In this document: positions 42,632 through 51,000 of the stretch, one piece after another
How positions within the stretch are numbered: the stretch's first letter is position 1
Layout of the letters: the number at the start of each line of letters is the position of its first letter
NCBI GenBank assembly: GCA_016716715.1
Contig: JADJVE010000002.1
Location: 372,001 to 436,000, forward strand
Length of the DNA: 64,000 nt
Reading direction: 5' to 3'
DNA from: Acidobacteriota bacterium
GTDB lineage: Bacteria; Acidobacteriota; Thermoanaerobaculia; UBA5066
The notes under the pieces: generated by a model
The model's input: the letters and a program-made list of their open reading frames with translations, nothing else
Told to the model about the DNA's origin: nothing
Databases searched by the model: none
Program-made: the position numbers and the translations under genes

Positions 42632-43017
42632 CGCACTCCCTTCGCGGCGGCGCGTCCCGTCAGGGCGCGCGCGCGCGCCCTCAGGTCCTCCGCCCGGAAC
42701 GGTTTCGTGAGGTGGTCCGTGCCGCCGACCTGCATCGCCGTGATGCGGTCGGCGACCTCGCCGCGCCCCGTCAGGAACAGGACGGGCAGCTCCGCCGTGA
42801 CCGGCTGGCGCCGCAGGATGTCGCAGATCTCCCAGCCCGTGAGGCCGGGCATGTTCACGTCGAGGACGACGAGGTCGGGCGGCGTGCGGAGCACCGTCCT
42901 CAGGAATGCCGCGGAGTCGCTCGTGCCGTCGACCTCGAACCCGTCGTGCACGAGGACGGCCATCACGGCCTCGACCATCGCGGGGTCGTCGTCGAGGACG
43001 AAGACGCGGGTCGTCAC
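42628..43017 (-). CDS. Single-domain response regulator
   Basis: 129 residues, GTG start. Receiver domain with FVLDDDPAMVEAV (acid pocket), LVVLDVNMPGLTGWEI (phosphoacceptor Asp), VLFLTGRGE (Thr) and DHLTKPFRAEDL (Lys). No output domain. It overlaps both the kinase upstream (GTGA) and the EAL gene downstream (ATGA), so it probably passes the phosphoryl signal within this operon, perhaps by protein contact with the cyclase or phosphodiesterase. Confidence 0.94.
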   Translation of the reverse strand: MTTRVFVLDDDPAMVEAVMAVLVHDGFEVDGTSDSAAFLRTVLRTPPDLVVLDVNMPGLTGWEICDILRRQPVTAELPVLFLTGRGEVADRITAMQVGGTDHLTKPFRAEDLRARARALTGRAAAKGVR

Positions 43018-44174
43018 GCGCGGCCCTCGCGCGAGAGCGGGAACATGATCGTCACCTCGAGCCCGTGCCCCTGCTCGGAGAGGAGCGAGATCTTCCCGCC
43101 GTTCTGGTCGAGGAGCTCCTTCGTGACGCCGAGCCCGATACCGCGCCCCGGAATGCCGGCCGCGACGGCCGCGGGGCTGCGCCAGGCCGGGGTGAACGCG
43201 AGCTTCTGCTCCTCGGGCGACATCCCGGAACCCGTGTCGCTGATCACGACGAAGGCGTGATTCGAGACGACGCTCGCCCTCACGCGCACCTGCCCGCCCG
43301 TCGGCGTGTACTTGACCGCGTTGTCGAGGACGTTGCGGAACGCACGCTGCAGCGCCACGGGATCGGCGAAGACAGGGATCTCGGGCGCTTCCGCGACGAA
43401 CTCGAGACGGATGCGGTTCCCGTGGGCGGCGCGGTACGACTCGACCAGCGTCGAGAGGATGACGACCAGCTCCGACCGGCCGGAGGCCGCGGAACCCGGC
43501 TGCGCCGGCGCGGGGACGCCCGCGCGGGGCGGGACGCCGACGAGCGATTCCATGAGCGAGAGCTCGCGCGCGAGGGCCGCGAGGTGCTCGGCCGCGGGCA
43601 GCTCGCCGCGGCGGGCGCTCTCTCCGACGAGGTCCGTGTAGACGCGCAGGACCGTCACCGGCGACTTGAGGTCGTGCAGGATCTCGGCGCGCGTGTCCCG
43701 GCGTGGCGCGGCCGCGACCCGGCGCTCGCCGCCCTCTTCGTTCGTCTCCTTCGTCTCCTTCGTTTCCTTCGTCGCGGCCGGCGCCGCGGCCTTTCCGGCC
43801 GTCCGACTCGCGGCCTCGAGCGCGACGAATGCGGCAAGCGGCCAGAGGGCGCGGAGCGCGAGCGGCCGCGCCGCCGCGAGGGACGCCGGCGGGTGAAGCG
43901 CGACGAGGAGCGTCAGCCCGCCGTAAACGCCCACGAGAAGGAAGCGGCCCGCCTCGCGCGACGCGAGGGACGCGCACGCGAGGAGGACGAGGAGAAGCGG
44001 GAAGAGATCGCTCGCGGCTCCGCCCGTGCGTTCGAGAGCGAAGAGCGCGAGGCCGAGCGGCGCGAGGAGCCGCAGCGGCTCGGCGAAGGGGCCCAGGACG
44101 CGCGCGGCGCCGTCCGTGGCGAGCGCGGCGCCGGCGAGGATCGCGGCGGCGGCGATGCCGGCGAGAACCGGCAC
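43014..44174 (-). CDS. Membrane sensor histidine kinase
   Basis: 386 residues as drawn from GTG 44174. Four or five membrane helices in the first 130 residues lead to a low-complexity KETKETKETNEE linker, a dimerisation helix with EILHDLKSPVTVL (phospho-His) and a GHKL ATPase domain: AFRNVLDNAVKYTPTGG, VVISDTGSGMSPEE and GRGIGLGVTKELLDQNGG. The frame stays open for 46 more codons, back to the stop of the cyclase gene. That stretch encodes another hydrophobic helix but has no ATG, GTG or TTG; a CTG at 44288 with GGAGG 6 bp upstream may be the true start (424 residues). Partner of the adjacent response regulator. Confidence 0.9.
   Translation of the reverse strand: MPVLAGIAAAAILAGAALATDGAARVLGPFAEPLRLLAPLGLALFALERTGGAASDLFPLLLVLLACASLASREAGRFLLVGVYGGLTLLVALHPPASLAAARPLALRALWPLAAFVALEAASRTAGKAAAPAATKETKETKETNEEGGERRVAAAPRRDTRAEILHDLKSPVTVLRVYTDLVGESARRGELPAAEHLAALARELSLMESLVGVPPRAGVPAPAQPGSAASGRSELVVILSTLVESYRAAHGNRIRLEFVAEAPEIPVFADPVALQRAFRNVLDNAVKYTPTGGQVRVRASVVSNHAFVVISDTGSGMSPEEQKLAFTPAWRSPAAVAAGIPGRGIGLGVTKELLDQNGGKISLLSEQGHGLEVTIMFPLSREGRA
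43739..43774 (-). repeat. 9-bp microsatellite in the histidine kinase linker
   Basis: Four imperfect copies of a CTTCGTCTC-type unit encode KETKETKETNEE between the membrane and dimerisation domains. The unit is a multiple of three, so copy-number change would alter linker length without shifting frame. Confidence 0.6.
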
Positions 44175-44312
44175 GTCCCCCGGCGTTGCGGCGCCCGCGG
44201 CGAGGAAGACGAGAAGGGACAGGGACAGGAGGGCCGGGGCCAGGAAGCCTCCGGCCGCCGCGGCTCTCAGCGGGGCGCGACCGTCCAGGGCGTCCTCCGC
44301 GCCGTCCGGCGC

Positions 44313-45422
44313 TCAGTGCACATACGCGCAACCCACCCGGACGCGGCCGTCCGGCAACGCGACGGAGCTCACCTTCCGCATCGCGATCGCGTGCGGCTCG
44401 CCCGAGAAGCGCTGGAGGATCTCGCCTTCGAGGCGGTCCGGCGTCTTCACGGCGCCCGTCAGGAACGACATTCCGCCGAAGGAGATGTCCTGCACCTCGG
44501 CGTGGAGCGGCCGCTTGGCCTTCGGGGGACCCACCTTCAGCGTGAGGCCCGGGACCGCGAAGCGCGGGTATCGGCGCGTGTGCTCGAAGGGCTTTCCGTT
44601 CTGCCGTTTCGAGGCATAGAGCCGGATGTCGCTCATCTTGAGGAGGAAATCGAGAAGGCGCCCGTCCGTCGGGAACGTCGCGACGCCGTAGTTGAGGCCG
44701 ACCTTCATCCCGAGGCGCAGCGGAAGGCGGATGGCCGCGACGCGGTGGCGGATGCGCTCGGCGACCGCGAGGCTGTGGACGACGTCGCTGTTCGGGAGGA
44801 CGGCCACGAACTCGTCCCCGCCGTACCGGCAGCCGGCGTCCACGACGCGCAGCGACTCGCGGATCGCCTTCGCGGTGCGGACGAGGATCCCGTCGCCGAC
44901 CGGGTGGCCGAGGCGGTCGTTGATCGACTTGAAGCCCGCGAGATCCATCATGAGGACCGAGACGACGCCGCCCGCGCGCTCGGCGCGCGAGACCTCGCGC
45001 TCGAGGTGGTCGAGGAGGAACCGGCGGTTGTAGAGGCCGGTCAGCGGGTCCGTGATCGCGTTCACGCGCAGCGCGGCGATCTCGTGGTCCGAGACGATGC
45101 GCGGCTCCTTGACGAGCCCGAGGCGCGTGTGGAACTCGTGCAGGAGCGCGGTCTGGAGCGACAGGCCCTTGCCCGCGGCTGCCGCGAGGCGCCGGAACCC
45201 CGCGGTGACGCGCGCCCAGACGCGCGGAACGTCCTCGGCCGGGATCGTCACGCCCGTCCACTCGACGAGGAGCAGCCGGAGCATCTCCGCCCTCGCAATG
45301 CCCTCGCACGCGGCACCGAGCTCGCGCTCGAATCGCTCCTCGGAGAAGACGCGCGAGCGGCCCAGACGCGCGAGCCGCGCGACCCGCGAGGCGAGAGCCT
45401 CTTCGGCGCGCTCGGCGCTCAC
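44313..45422 (-). CDS. Diguanylate cyclase with C-terminal PilZ domain
   Basis: 369 residues, GTG start overlapping the MerR stop (GTGA). A helical N-terminal sensor region (about 1-120) of unknown type precedes a GGDEF domain (about 120-270) with DPLTGLYNRRFLLDHLE, DLAGFKSINDRLGHPVGDGIL and YGGDEFVAVL; RVVD five residues before GGDEF is an I-site for product inhibition. The C-terminal 95 residues are PilZ: RRYPRFAVP (RxxxR) and EVQDISFGGMSF (D-x-S-x-x-G), the c-di-GMP-binding signature. It makes c-di-GMP and binds it, so feedback or effector coupling is likely. Confidence 0.93.
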   Translation of the reverse strand: MSAERAEEALASRVARLARLGRSRVFSEERFERELGAACEGIARAEMLRLLLVEWTGVTIPAEDVPRVWARVTAGFRRLAAAAGKGLSLQTALLHEFHTRLGLVKEPRIVSDHEIAALRVNAITDPLTGLYNRRFLLDHLEREVSRAERAGGVVSVLMMDLAGFKSINDRLGHPVGDGILVRTAKAIRESLRVVDAGCRYGGDEFVAVLPNSDVVHSLAVAERIRHRVAAIRLPLRLGMKVGLNYGVATFPTDGRLLDFLLKMSDIRLYASKRQNGKPFEHTRRYPRFAVPGLTLKVGPPKAKRPLHAEVQDISFGGMSFLTGAVKTPDRLEGEILQRFSGEPHAIAMRKVSSVALPDGRVRVGCAYVH

Positions 45423-45904
45423 GGCCGCCGGCCCCGGACGCCGCCGAGCAGGCCGCGCGTCTCGGCGCGGCCGAGGTCTTCCGCGGCGCGCGCGACGTCG
45501 GCGACCGCCTCGCCGACCGGGAAGACGAGCATGAGCTGCCCGCCGTGGAGGAGGTCGACGAGCTCGCTGTCCGTCCGCGCCCACACGACGCGGCGGTCCG
45601 CGACGAGGAGGCGAGCCGTCGCGAGGCCGCCGGCGGCGGGATCGAGGCGCTTGAGGGTCTCGACGACGCGCCGCACCTGGGGCAGGCCGAAGCCGGCCGC
45701 GCGCAGGCGCGAGGCGAGGCGCAGCTTCACGACGTCCGTGAACGAGTAACGCCGCCGCGTGCCGTAGCCGGATGCGGCCGTCACGGACGGCCGCAGGAAC
45801 CCGCGACGATCCCACCAGTCCAGCTGCCGGGCTGTGAGCCCCGTCAACCTTGCGACCTCGGCGGTCGAAAAAGAGGCCTGGAGGATACGGCGATTGAATT
45901 TCAC
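45419..45904 (-). CDS. MerR-family transcriptional regulator
   Basis: 161 residues from a GTG at 45904. The N-terminal HTH is FSTAEVARLTGLTARQLDWWDRRGFL, with wing GTRRRYSFTDVVKLRLASRL and a GFGLPQVRRVVETLK helix, i.e. a complete MerR DNA-binding domain. The C-terminal 70 residues lack cysteine pairs for metal and do not match a known effector domain; the sequence resembles the MlrA-like group that regulates c-di-GMP or curli genes. First gene of a five-gene operon of c-di-GMP functions. A dyad just upstream may be its operator. Confidence 0.9.
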   Translation of the reverse strand: MKFNRRILQASFSTAEVARLTGLTARQLDWWDRRGFLRPSVTAASGYGTRRRYSFTDVVKLRLASRLRAAGFGLPQVRRVVETLKRLDPAAGGLATARLLVADRRVVWARTDSELVDLLHGGQLMLVFPVGEAVADVARAAEDLGRAETRGLLGGVRGRRP

Positions 45905-45906
45905 GT

Positions 45907-45926
45907 GTGTATTTCGAATGATACAC
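45907..45926 (-). promoter_or_regulatory. Candidate MerR operator/promoter dyad
   Basis: GTGTAT and ATACAC face each other across 8 bp that contain the palindrome TTCGAA, in an AT-rich island 3 bp upstream of the MerR start. On the minus strand TATCAT could be a -10. Location and symmetry suit autoregulation, but no experiment or homologue comparison is available. Confidence 0.35.
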
Positions 45927-45966
45927 GACGGCCCCGGGAAAAATGCCGGAATGGCCCGGAATGGAC

Positions 45967-45998
45967 AAAAAAAGAGGCGGCCGCGCACGGCGGCCGCC
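45967..45998 (-). terminator. Rho-independent terminator of asnA
   Basis: On the minus strand a 9-bp perfect stem GGCGGCCGC / GCGGCCGCC with a 5-nt loop is followed by TC and seven T residues. It lies 25 bp past the asnA stop codon. This is the only hairpin in the window with a full U-tract. Confidence 0.9.
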
Positions 45999-46022
45999 CA
46001 GGCATTCCGAAAGGTTCGGGAC

Positions 46023-47192
46023 CTACTCGATGACGTGGATGTTCTTCTTCGCGCACATCTCCTTCATGACCTTCGGCCACACGGTCACGCTGACCTCCCC
46101 GAGGTGCGCCTTGCGCAGGAGGAGCATCAGGACGCGCGACTGGCCGATGCCGCCGCCGATCGAGAGCGGCAGCGTGCCGTTCACGATGCCCTGGTGGTAC
46201 GGGAACTTCAGGAAGTGCTCCTGGTGCGTGAGGGCGAGCTGTTTCTTGAGCGTCTCGGCGTTCACGCGAACGCCCATCGACGAGAGCTCGTGGCGCCTCT
46301 TCGTGATCGGGTTCCAGACGAGGATGTCGCCGTTCAGGCCGTGCATCGTCCGGCCGTCCTTCGCGTGCGTCGGGGTGACCCAGTCGTCGTAGTCGGCGGC
46401 GCGCATCTCGTGCGGGTAGCCGTCCTTCAGCGTCCAGCCGATTCCGTAGATGAAGACGGCCGGGTGCTCCTGCAGGATCGCCGTCTCGCGCTGCTTGCGG
46501 GGGAGGTCCGGGTACATGTCGAGGATGTCCTCGGCGTGGAGGAACACGAGCTTGTCGGGCAGCGTCGGGAGTTTTCTCTTCTTGAGGCTCGGGAACGTCT
46601 CGAGCGCGAAGTCCTCCGCGCCCTTGATCACGCGCCAGATCCCCTCGACGGTCGCCGTCAGGAAGTCGAGGCTTCGCTGCTCGGGCGTGATGACCTTCTC
46701 CCAGTCCCACTGGTCGACGTAGGCGCTGTGGTCGTGGTCGAGGAAGTAGTCCTTGCGGACGGCGCGCATGTCGGTCACGAGGCCCTCGCCGGGCCTCATC
46801 CCGAACTGTTTCAGCGCGACCCGTTTCCACTTCGTGGCCGCCTGGACGACCTGTCCCTCGATCGGGTTCTTGCCGTTGTCGTTCGAGATGTGGAACGTGA
46901 CGGGGCCGCGCGAGCCGTCGCGGTCGAGGTAATCGTTCACGCCGCTCTCGGCGTCGACGATGAGCGGGACCTCGACGCGCATGAGGCCGAGCTCGCGGCA
47001 GAGGCCGTCCTCGATGTACCTTTTCACGGCCGTGATCGCGCGCTGCGTCTCCTTCGGGTCGAGCAGCGGGGTGTAATCGTTCGGCAGGACCTTCTCGAGA
47101 TCGGCGTAGTTCCCGATTCCCGGGCCCGCCAGGTCGGCTTTCTTGTCGAGGGCGATGGTCTTCTTCTCGAGGACTTCGGTCTTGTGCTTCAT
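46023..47192 (-). CDS. asnA: Aspartate--ammonia ligase
   Basis: 389 residues from ATG 47192, chosen because AAAGGA lies 8 bp upstream. It makes asparagine from aspartate, ammonia and ATP. Class II synthetase-like motifs are visible: LMRVEVPLIVDAESGVND, PVTFHISNDNGKNPIEGQVV, HSAYVDQWDWEKVI, FIYGIGWTLKDGYPHEMRAADYD (split in two blocks) and GGGIGQSRVLMLLL (motif 3). It is longer than the E. coli enzyme (330), mainly by extra N-terminal and internal segments. It is followed by a strong terminator, so it is probably monocistronic. Confidence 0.95.
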   Translation of the reverse strand: MKHKTEVLEKKTIALDKKADLAGPGIGNYADLEKVLPNDYTPLLDPKETQRAITAVKRYIEDGLCRELGLMRVEVPLIVDAESGVNDYLDRDGSRGPVTFHISNDNGKNPIEGQVVQAATKWKRVALKQFGMRPGEGLVTDMRAVRKDYFLDHDHSAYVDQWDWEKVITPEQRSLDFLTATVEGIWRVIKGAEDFALETFPSLKKRKLPTLPDKLVFLHAEDILDMYPDLPRKQRETAILQEHPAVFIYGIGWTLKDGYPHEMRAADYDDWVTPTHAKDGRTMHGLNGDILVWNPITKRRHELSSMGVRVNAETLKKQLALTHQEHFLKFPYHQGIVNGTLPLSIGGGIGQSRVLMLLLRKAHLGEVSVTVWPKVMKEMCAKKNIHVIE

Positions 47193-47265
47193 GCGCACGT
47201 CCTTTCTGCGGGGCACGCGCGCCCCTGTCCTCGGAAAACATGGGGCGGCGGGCGCCGGGCCGCGA

Positions 47266-47283
47266 CTGATGCGGACGCATCAG
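47266..47283. promoter_or_regulatory. Perfect dyad upstream of asnA
   Basis: CTGATGCG and CGCATCAG are perfect inverted repeats separated by 2 bp, 74 bp upstream of the asnA start and 26 bp past the coiled-coil gene stop. There is no T-run. It could be an operator for asnA or a weak hairpin. Confidence 0.35.
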
Positions 47284-47308
47284 GCAGGCGCTGGCGGCCG
47301 GATTGGCC

Positions 47309-47974
47309 CTACTTGAAGGTCAGGGGTTTCGGCGCGGGATGGAACGCGGGCTCGTAGATCGTCGAGGCGCGAGAGACCCTGACACGGCGCGCCTCGGCGA
47401 GCTGCGTGAGCGCCGTGCGGGCCTTGCCCTCCGCCTCCCGCCTCTTCGCGGCCGGAAGGCGCCTTGCGAAGGTGCTCATCGAAACGGCGCCCATCATCTC
47501 GGTTCGCGCACGCTCCGCGTTCGCGAGCGAGTCGAGGAGACGCTGAAGGAGGTCCTGCGAGCGCTGGATGTCATCTTTAACGCGGTCTTCTTCCTCGCGA
47601 ATGCGCGCGATCTGGTTCAAAAGGTCCTTGATTTCCAGCTCGACCCTGGCGAGCTGAGAGCGCAGGGCCTGGAGCTGGAAGGTCGCGTTCGGCGCCGCCT
47701 GAGCCTGTACCGCGCCGATCTTCTGGAGGAGCGACTGCTTCTGCAGCTTGAGCGCGTTCAGCTGCGCCGACAGCGTGGCGAGTTGCTTCCCCGTGTCGTC
47801 GTGGGCGAGACGGGTGGCCATCCCGATGAAGTACTCGAAGCTGGCCTCCGAATCGATCGTCGCGGGGATCGTGTTACGCACCTTGGTCATCGCCATGGTC
47901 GAGTCCGGTGGCGCCGCCCACGCGAGGCCGCCGCCCAGGGAAGCGAGAACGAAGCCGACCGCGACACCCTTCAT
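47309..47974 (-). CDS. Exported coiled-coil protein of unknown function
   Basis: 221 residues. A signal peptide (VAVGFVLASLGGGLAWA) is followed by an almost continuous heptad-rich coiled coil at about 55-155 (TLSAQLNALKLQKQSLLQKI; RSQLARVELEIKDLLNQIAR; ILRDDIQ-type EEEDRVKDDIQ). No known enzyme or anchor motif. A small basic tail ends in LTFK. Periplasmic, possibly a chaperone or scaffold. Divergent from the large secreted protein gene at 48059. Confidence 0.75.
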   Translation of the reverse strand: MKGVAVGFVLASLGGGLAWAAPPDSTMAMTKVRNTIPATIDSEASFEYFIGMATRLAHDDTGKQLATLSAQLNALKLQKQSLLQKIGAVQAQAAPNATFQLQALRSQLARVELEIKDLLNQIARIREEEDRVKDDIQRSQDLLQRLLDSLANAERARTEMMGAVSMSTFARRLPAAKRREAEGKARTALTQLAEARRVRVSRASTIYEPAFHPAPKPLTFK

Positions 47975-48058
47975 GCCACACCCCCGACACCGAGACTCTA
48001 TCGCGCCCGCGCGGGCTGCTATTCTCCCTGCCTCCCGAAGGAACATAAGGAGCACCAC

Positions 48059-51000
48059 GTGAGGCGTAGTTTCGTGAGCAGGGTCTCCTCGCTCGTCCTC
48101 GTTCTCGTGTCGTACACCGCCGCCGCACAGGACTCCGTGGCCCCCGAGCCCGGAAAGCCCGTGCCGGTGGACCACGGCAAGCCCTCCGAGATCACGATGC
48201 GGCGGGCCGCGAGCCCGACGATCGACCTGCGCCTCCTGCCGCAGACCGGGCCCGCGAAGTTCGAGCGCCCGGAGCGCGCGGAGCCCGCCACGACACGCGT
48301 CGAGCTCCCGGGCCGGACCGGAGGCGCCGCGGGCCCGTCTGTTCCGCCGCGCAACGCTCCCGCCCCCCCGCCCACCCAGAGTTTCGACGGCCTCGACTTC
48401 GCAAACTTCGGAGCGGGGCACCCGCCCGACACGAACGGCGACGTCGGCCCGACGTACTACATCCAGTCCGTCAACACGTCGCTCGGGATCTACAACAAGT
48501 CCACCGGCGCGCGCGTGGCCGCGTTCACGTTCAACACGTTCATGAGCCAGGGGGCCTTCGGGAATCTCTGCGACACGAACAACTTCGGCGACCCGGTCGT
48601 CCTGTACGACTCCTTCGAGGACCGCTGGGTGATCACGGACTTCGCCTTCACGCTCGACGGATCGAACAACGTCGTGAATCCTCCGGGCGCATTCCAGTGC
48701 TTCGCCGTCTCGAAGACCGGCGACCCGGTGGCGGGCGGATGGAACTACTACTCCGTCCAGCTCACGGACGGCCTCAACGACTACCCGAAGTTCGGCATCT
48801 GGCCGGACGGGATCTACATGTCCGCGAACATGTTCGGCTTCCCGGCCGGCGCCTCGTTCATGGGCACGCGCGTCTGGGCGCTCAACAAGGCGCAGATGTA
48901 CGCCGGCGCCCCGGCGGTCCAGATCGTCTCCTTCAGACCGCCGGCGTCGGACTTCACGCTCCTCCCGAGCAACGCCCGCCTCCAGGCGGGCACGCCGCCG
49001 CCCGGCACGCCGAACTACTTCGTCTCCTCCTGGCAGTTCCTGAACGCGCTCACGGTCTACAAGTTCCACGTCGACTGGGACCGCATCTCGCTCTCCACGT
49101 TCACGGGCCCGGACACGCCCCTCGCGGCCACGAGCTGGCCGAACGCAAACGTCCCGAACGCGCCGTCCCTCGGCGGGAACAGCCTCGACGTCCTCCCGAT
49201 CCGCGCGATGATGCAGAACCAGTACTCGAACGTCGGCGGCGCCGAGTCGCTGTGGGCCGCGCACACGGTGCGGCGGGCCGACACGAGCGGCTTCGCGGCG
49301 CCGCGCTGGTACCAGGTCAACGTCACGGGCGGGACGGTCGCCGCCAGTCTCCCGCAGGCCGCGACGTGGGATCCGGACGCCGCAAACGTCCTTCACCGCT
49401 TCATGCCCAGCCTCGCAATCGACCGGGCGGGCAACATGGCGCTCGGCTACAGCACGTCCAGCAGCACGACGAAACCCGCCATCATGTACGCGGGCCGCCT
49501 CGCGTCCGATCCCGTGAACACGCTCGGACAGACCGAGCAGCTCCTCATCCAGGGCGCGGGGACCCAGACCGGCAACTGCGGAGGCGCTCCCTGCGCGCGA
49601 TGGGGCGACTACAGCGCCATGACGCTCGACCCGAACGGCTGCTCGTTCTGGTACACGAACGAGTACTACGCCGTCGACGGCCTTAACGACCTGACCCGGA
49701 TCGGGTCCTTCGCGTTCCCGGGCTGCACGCCCGTCGGGAGCGGGACGCTCCAGGGCGTCGTCACGGCGGCCGTGGGCGGCGCCCCGCTCGCGGGCGCGAC
49801 CGTCACGCTCGGAAGCCGGACCGCGATCGCCGACGGCACGGGCACGTACGCGTTCATCGGCATCCCCGCGGGCACGTACCCGATCCTGACGGCGGCGACC
49901 GCGGGATACGTCACCGGCGCCGCGACGGCCGTCGCCGTCGCGGACGGCGGAACGGCGACGCAGAACTTCTCGCTCGCCGCCGCGCCCGCGAGCGCCTGCC
50001 CGGCCGACACGACGCAGGCGGACTTCCAGCGGGGCGTCCCCACGAACGTCGACCTCGATACCAGCGCCGGTGACGTGACCCTTTCGAACGCGCCTCTCCT
50101 GGATCAGTCGAATACCGCCGGTACCAGCACCGGGACGAGCTTCGCGACCGCCAGTTGGGGTGGACAGACCTTCGTTCCGGCCGTCACCGGTCAGCTCGCA
50201 CAGGTGACCGTCCATCTCTTCTGCAGTGGATGCACGGGCACCACACCCAACCTGACGCTTTCGGTCCGCGCCACGAGCGGGGGCCTGCCCACCGGGGGAG
50301 ACCTTGCCACCGCTACCCTCGCCGGCTTCTCCAGCGGCGCAGGCCTTCAGTACACCGTGAGTTTTGGCTCGCCGGCAACCCTGACGTCCGGAACGCAATA
50401 CGCTCTGATTCTGCGACCCGTGGCCAACCCTTCCGTCGGGGGCTACTTCTGGATTCGCTCGAGCCCCAGCACCTATGCCAACGGGCAGCGAGTCATCTCG
50501 ACCGATAACGGCGCGACCTTCACCGCCGACTCGACCCGGGACTTCAACTTCAAGACCTACATGCAGACCGGCTACGCGGCTGCCGGCACGCTCGTCTCCG
50601 GCCTCTTCGACTCCAACCCGGCGGCGGGCCGCACGACGAACTGGGGCACGTTCTCCTTCACGGAGACGACGCCGGCCTCGACGGCGGCGAAGTTCCAGGT
50701 CGCGGCGAGCAACTCGGCGTTCGGGCCGTTCTCGTTCGTCGGCCCCGACGGCACCGCGGCGACGTTCTTCACGACGAGCGGCGCCTCCCTCGCCCAGTTC
50801 AATGGGAAGCGCTATCTCCAGTACAAGGCGTACCTGTCGACGTCCGATTCCACGGCCACTCCGACCCTCAGCGACGTCACCGTCTGCTTCACGGACGTCT
50901 GCGTCCCGCTCCCGACGCCCACGATCACGCCCGGCGGGCCGACCACGTTCTGCGCGGGCGGCAGCGTCACGCTGAACTCGTCGAGCGCGGCGGGCAACCA

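Noticed and set aside
47975..48058. GC palindrome GCCCGCGCGGGC and a TATTCT hexamer before the 1315-residue protein gene
   Set aside because: Short and not accompanied by a convincing -35; not strong enough to call a promoter.
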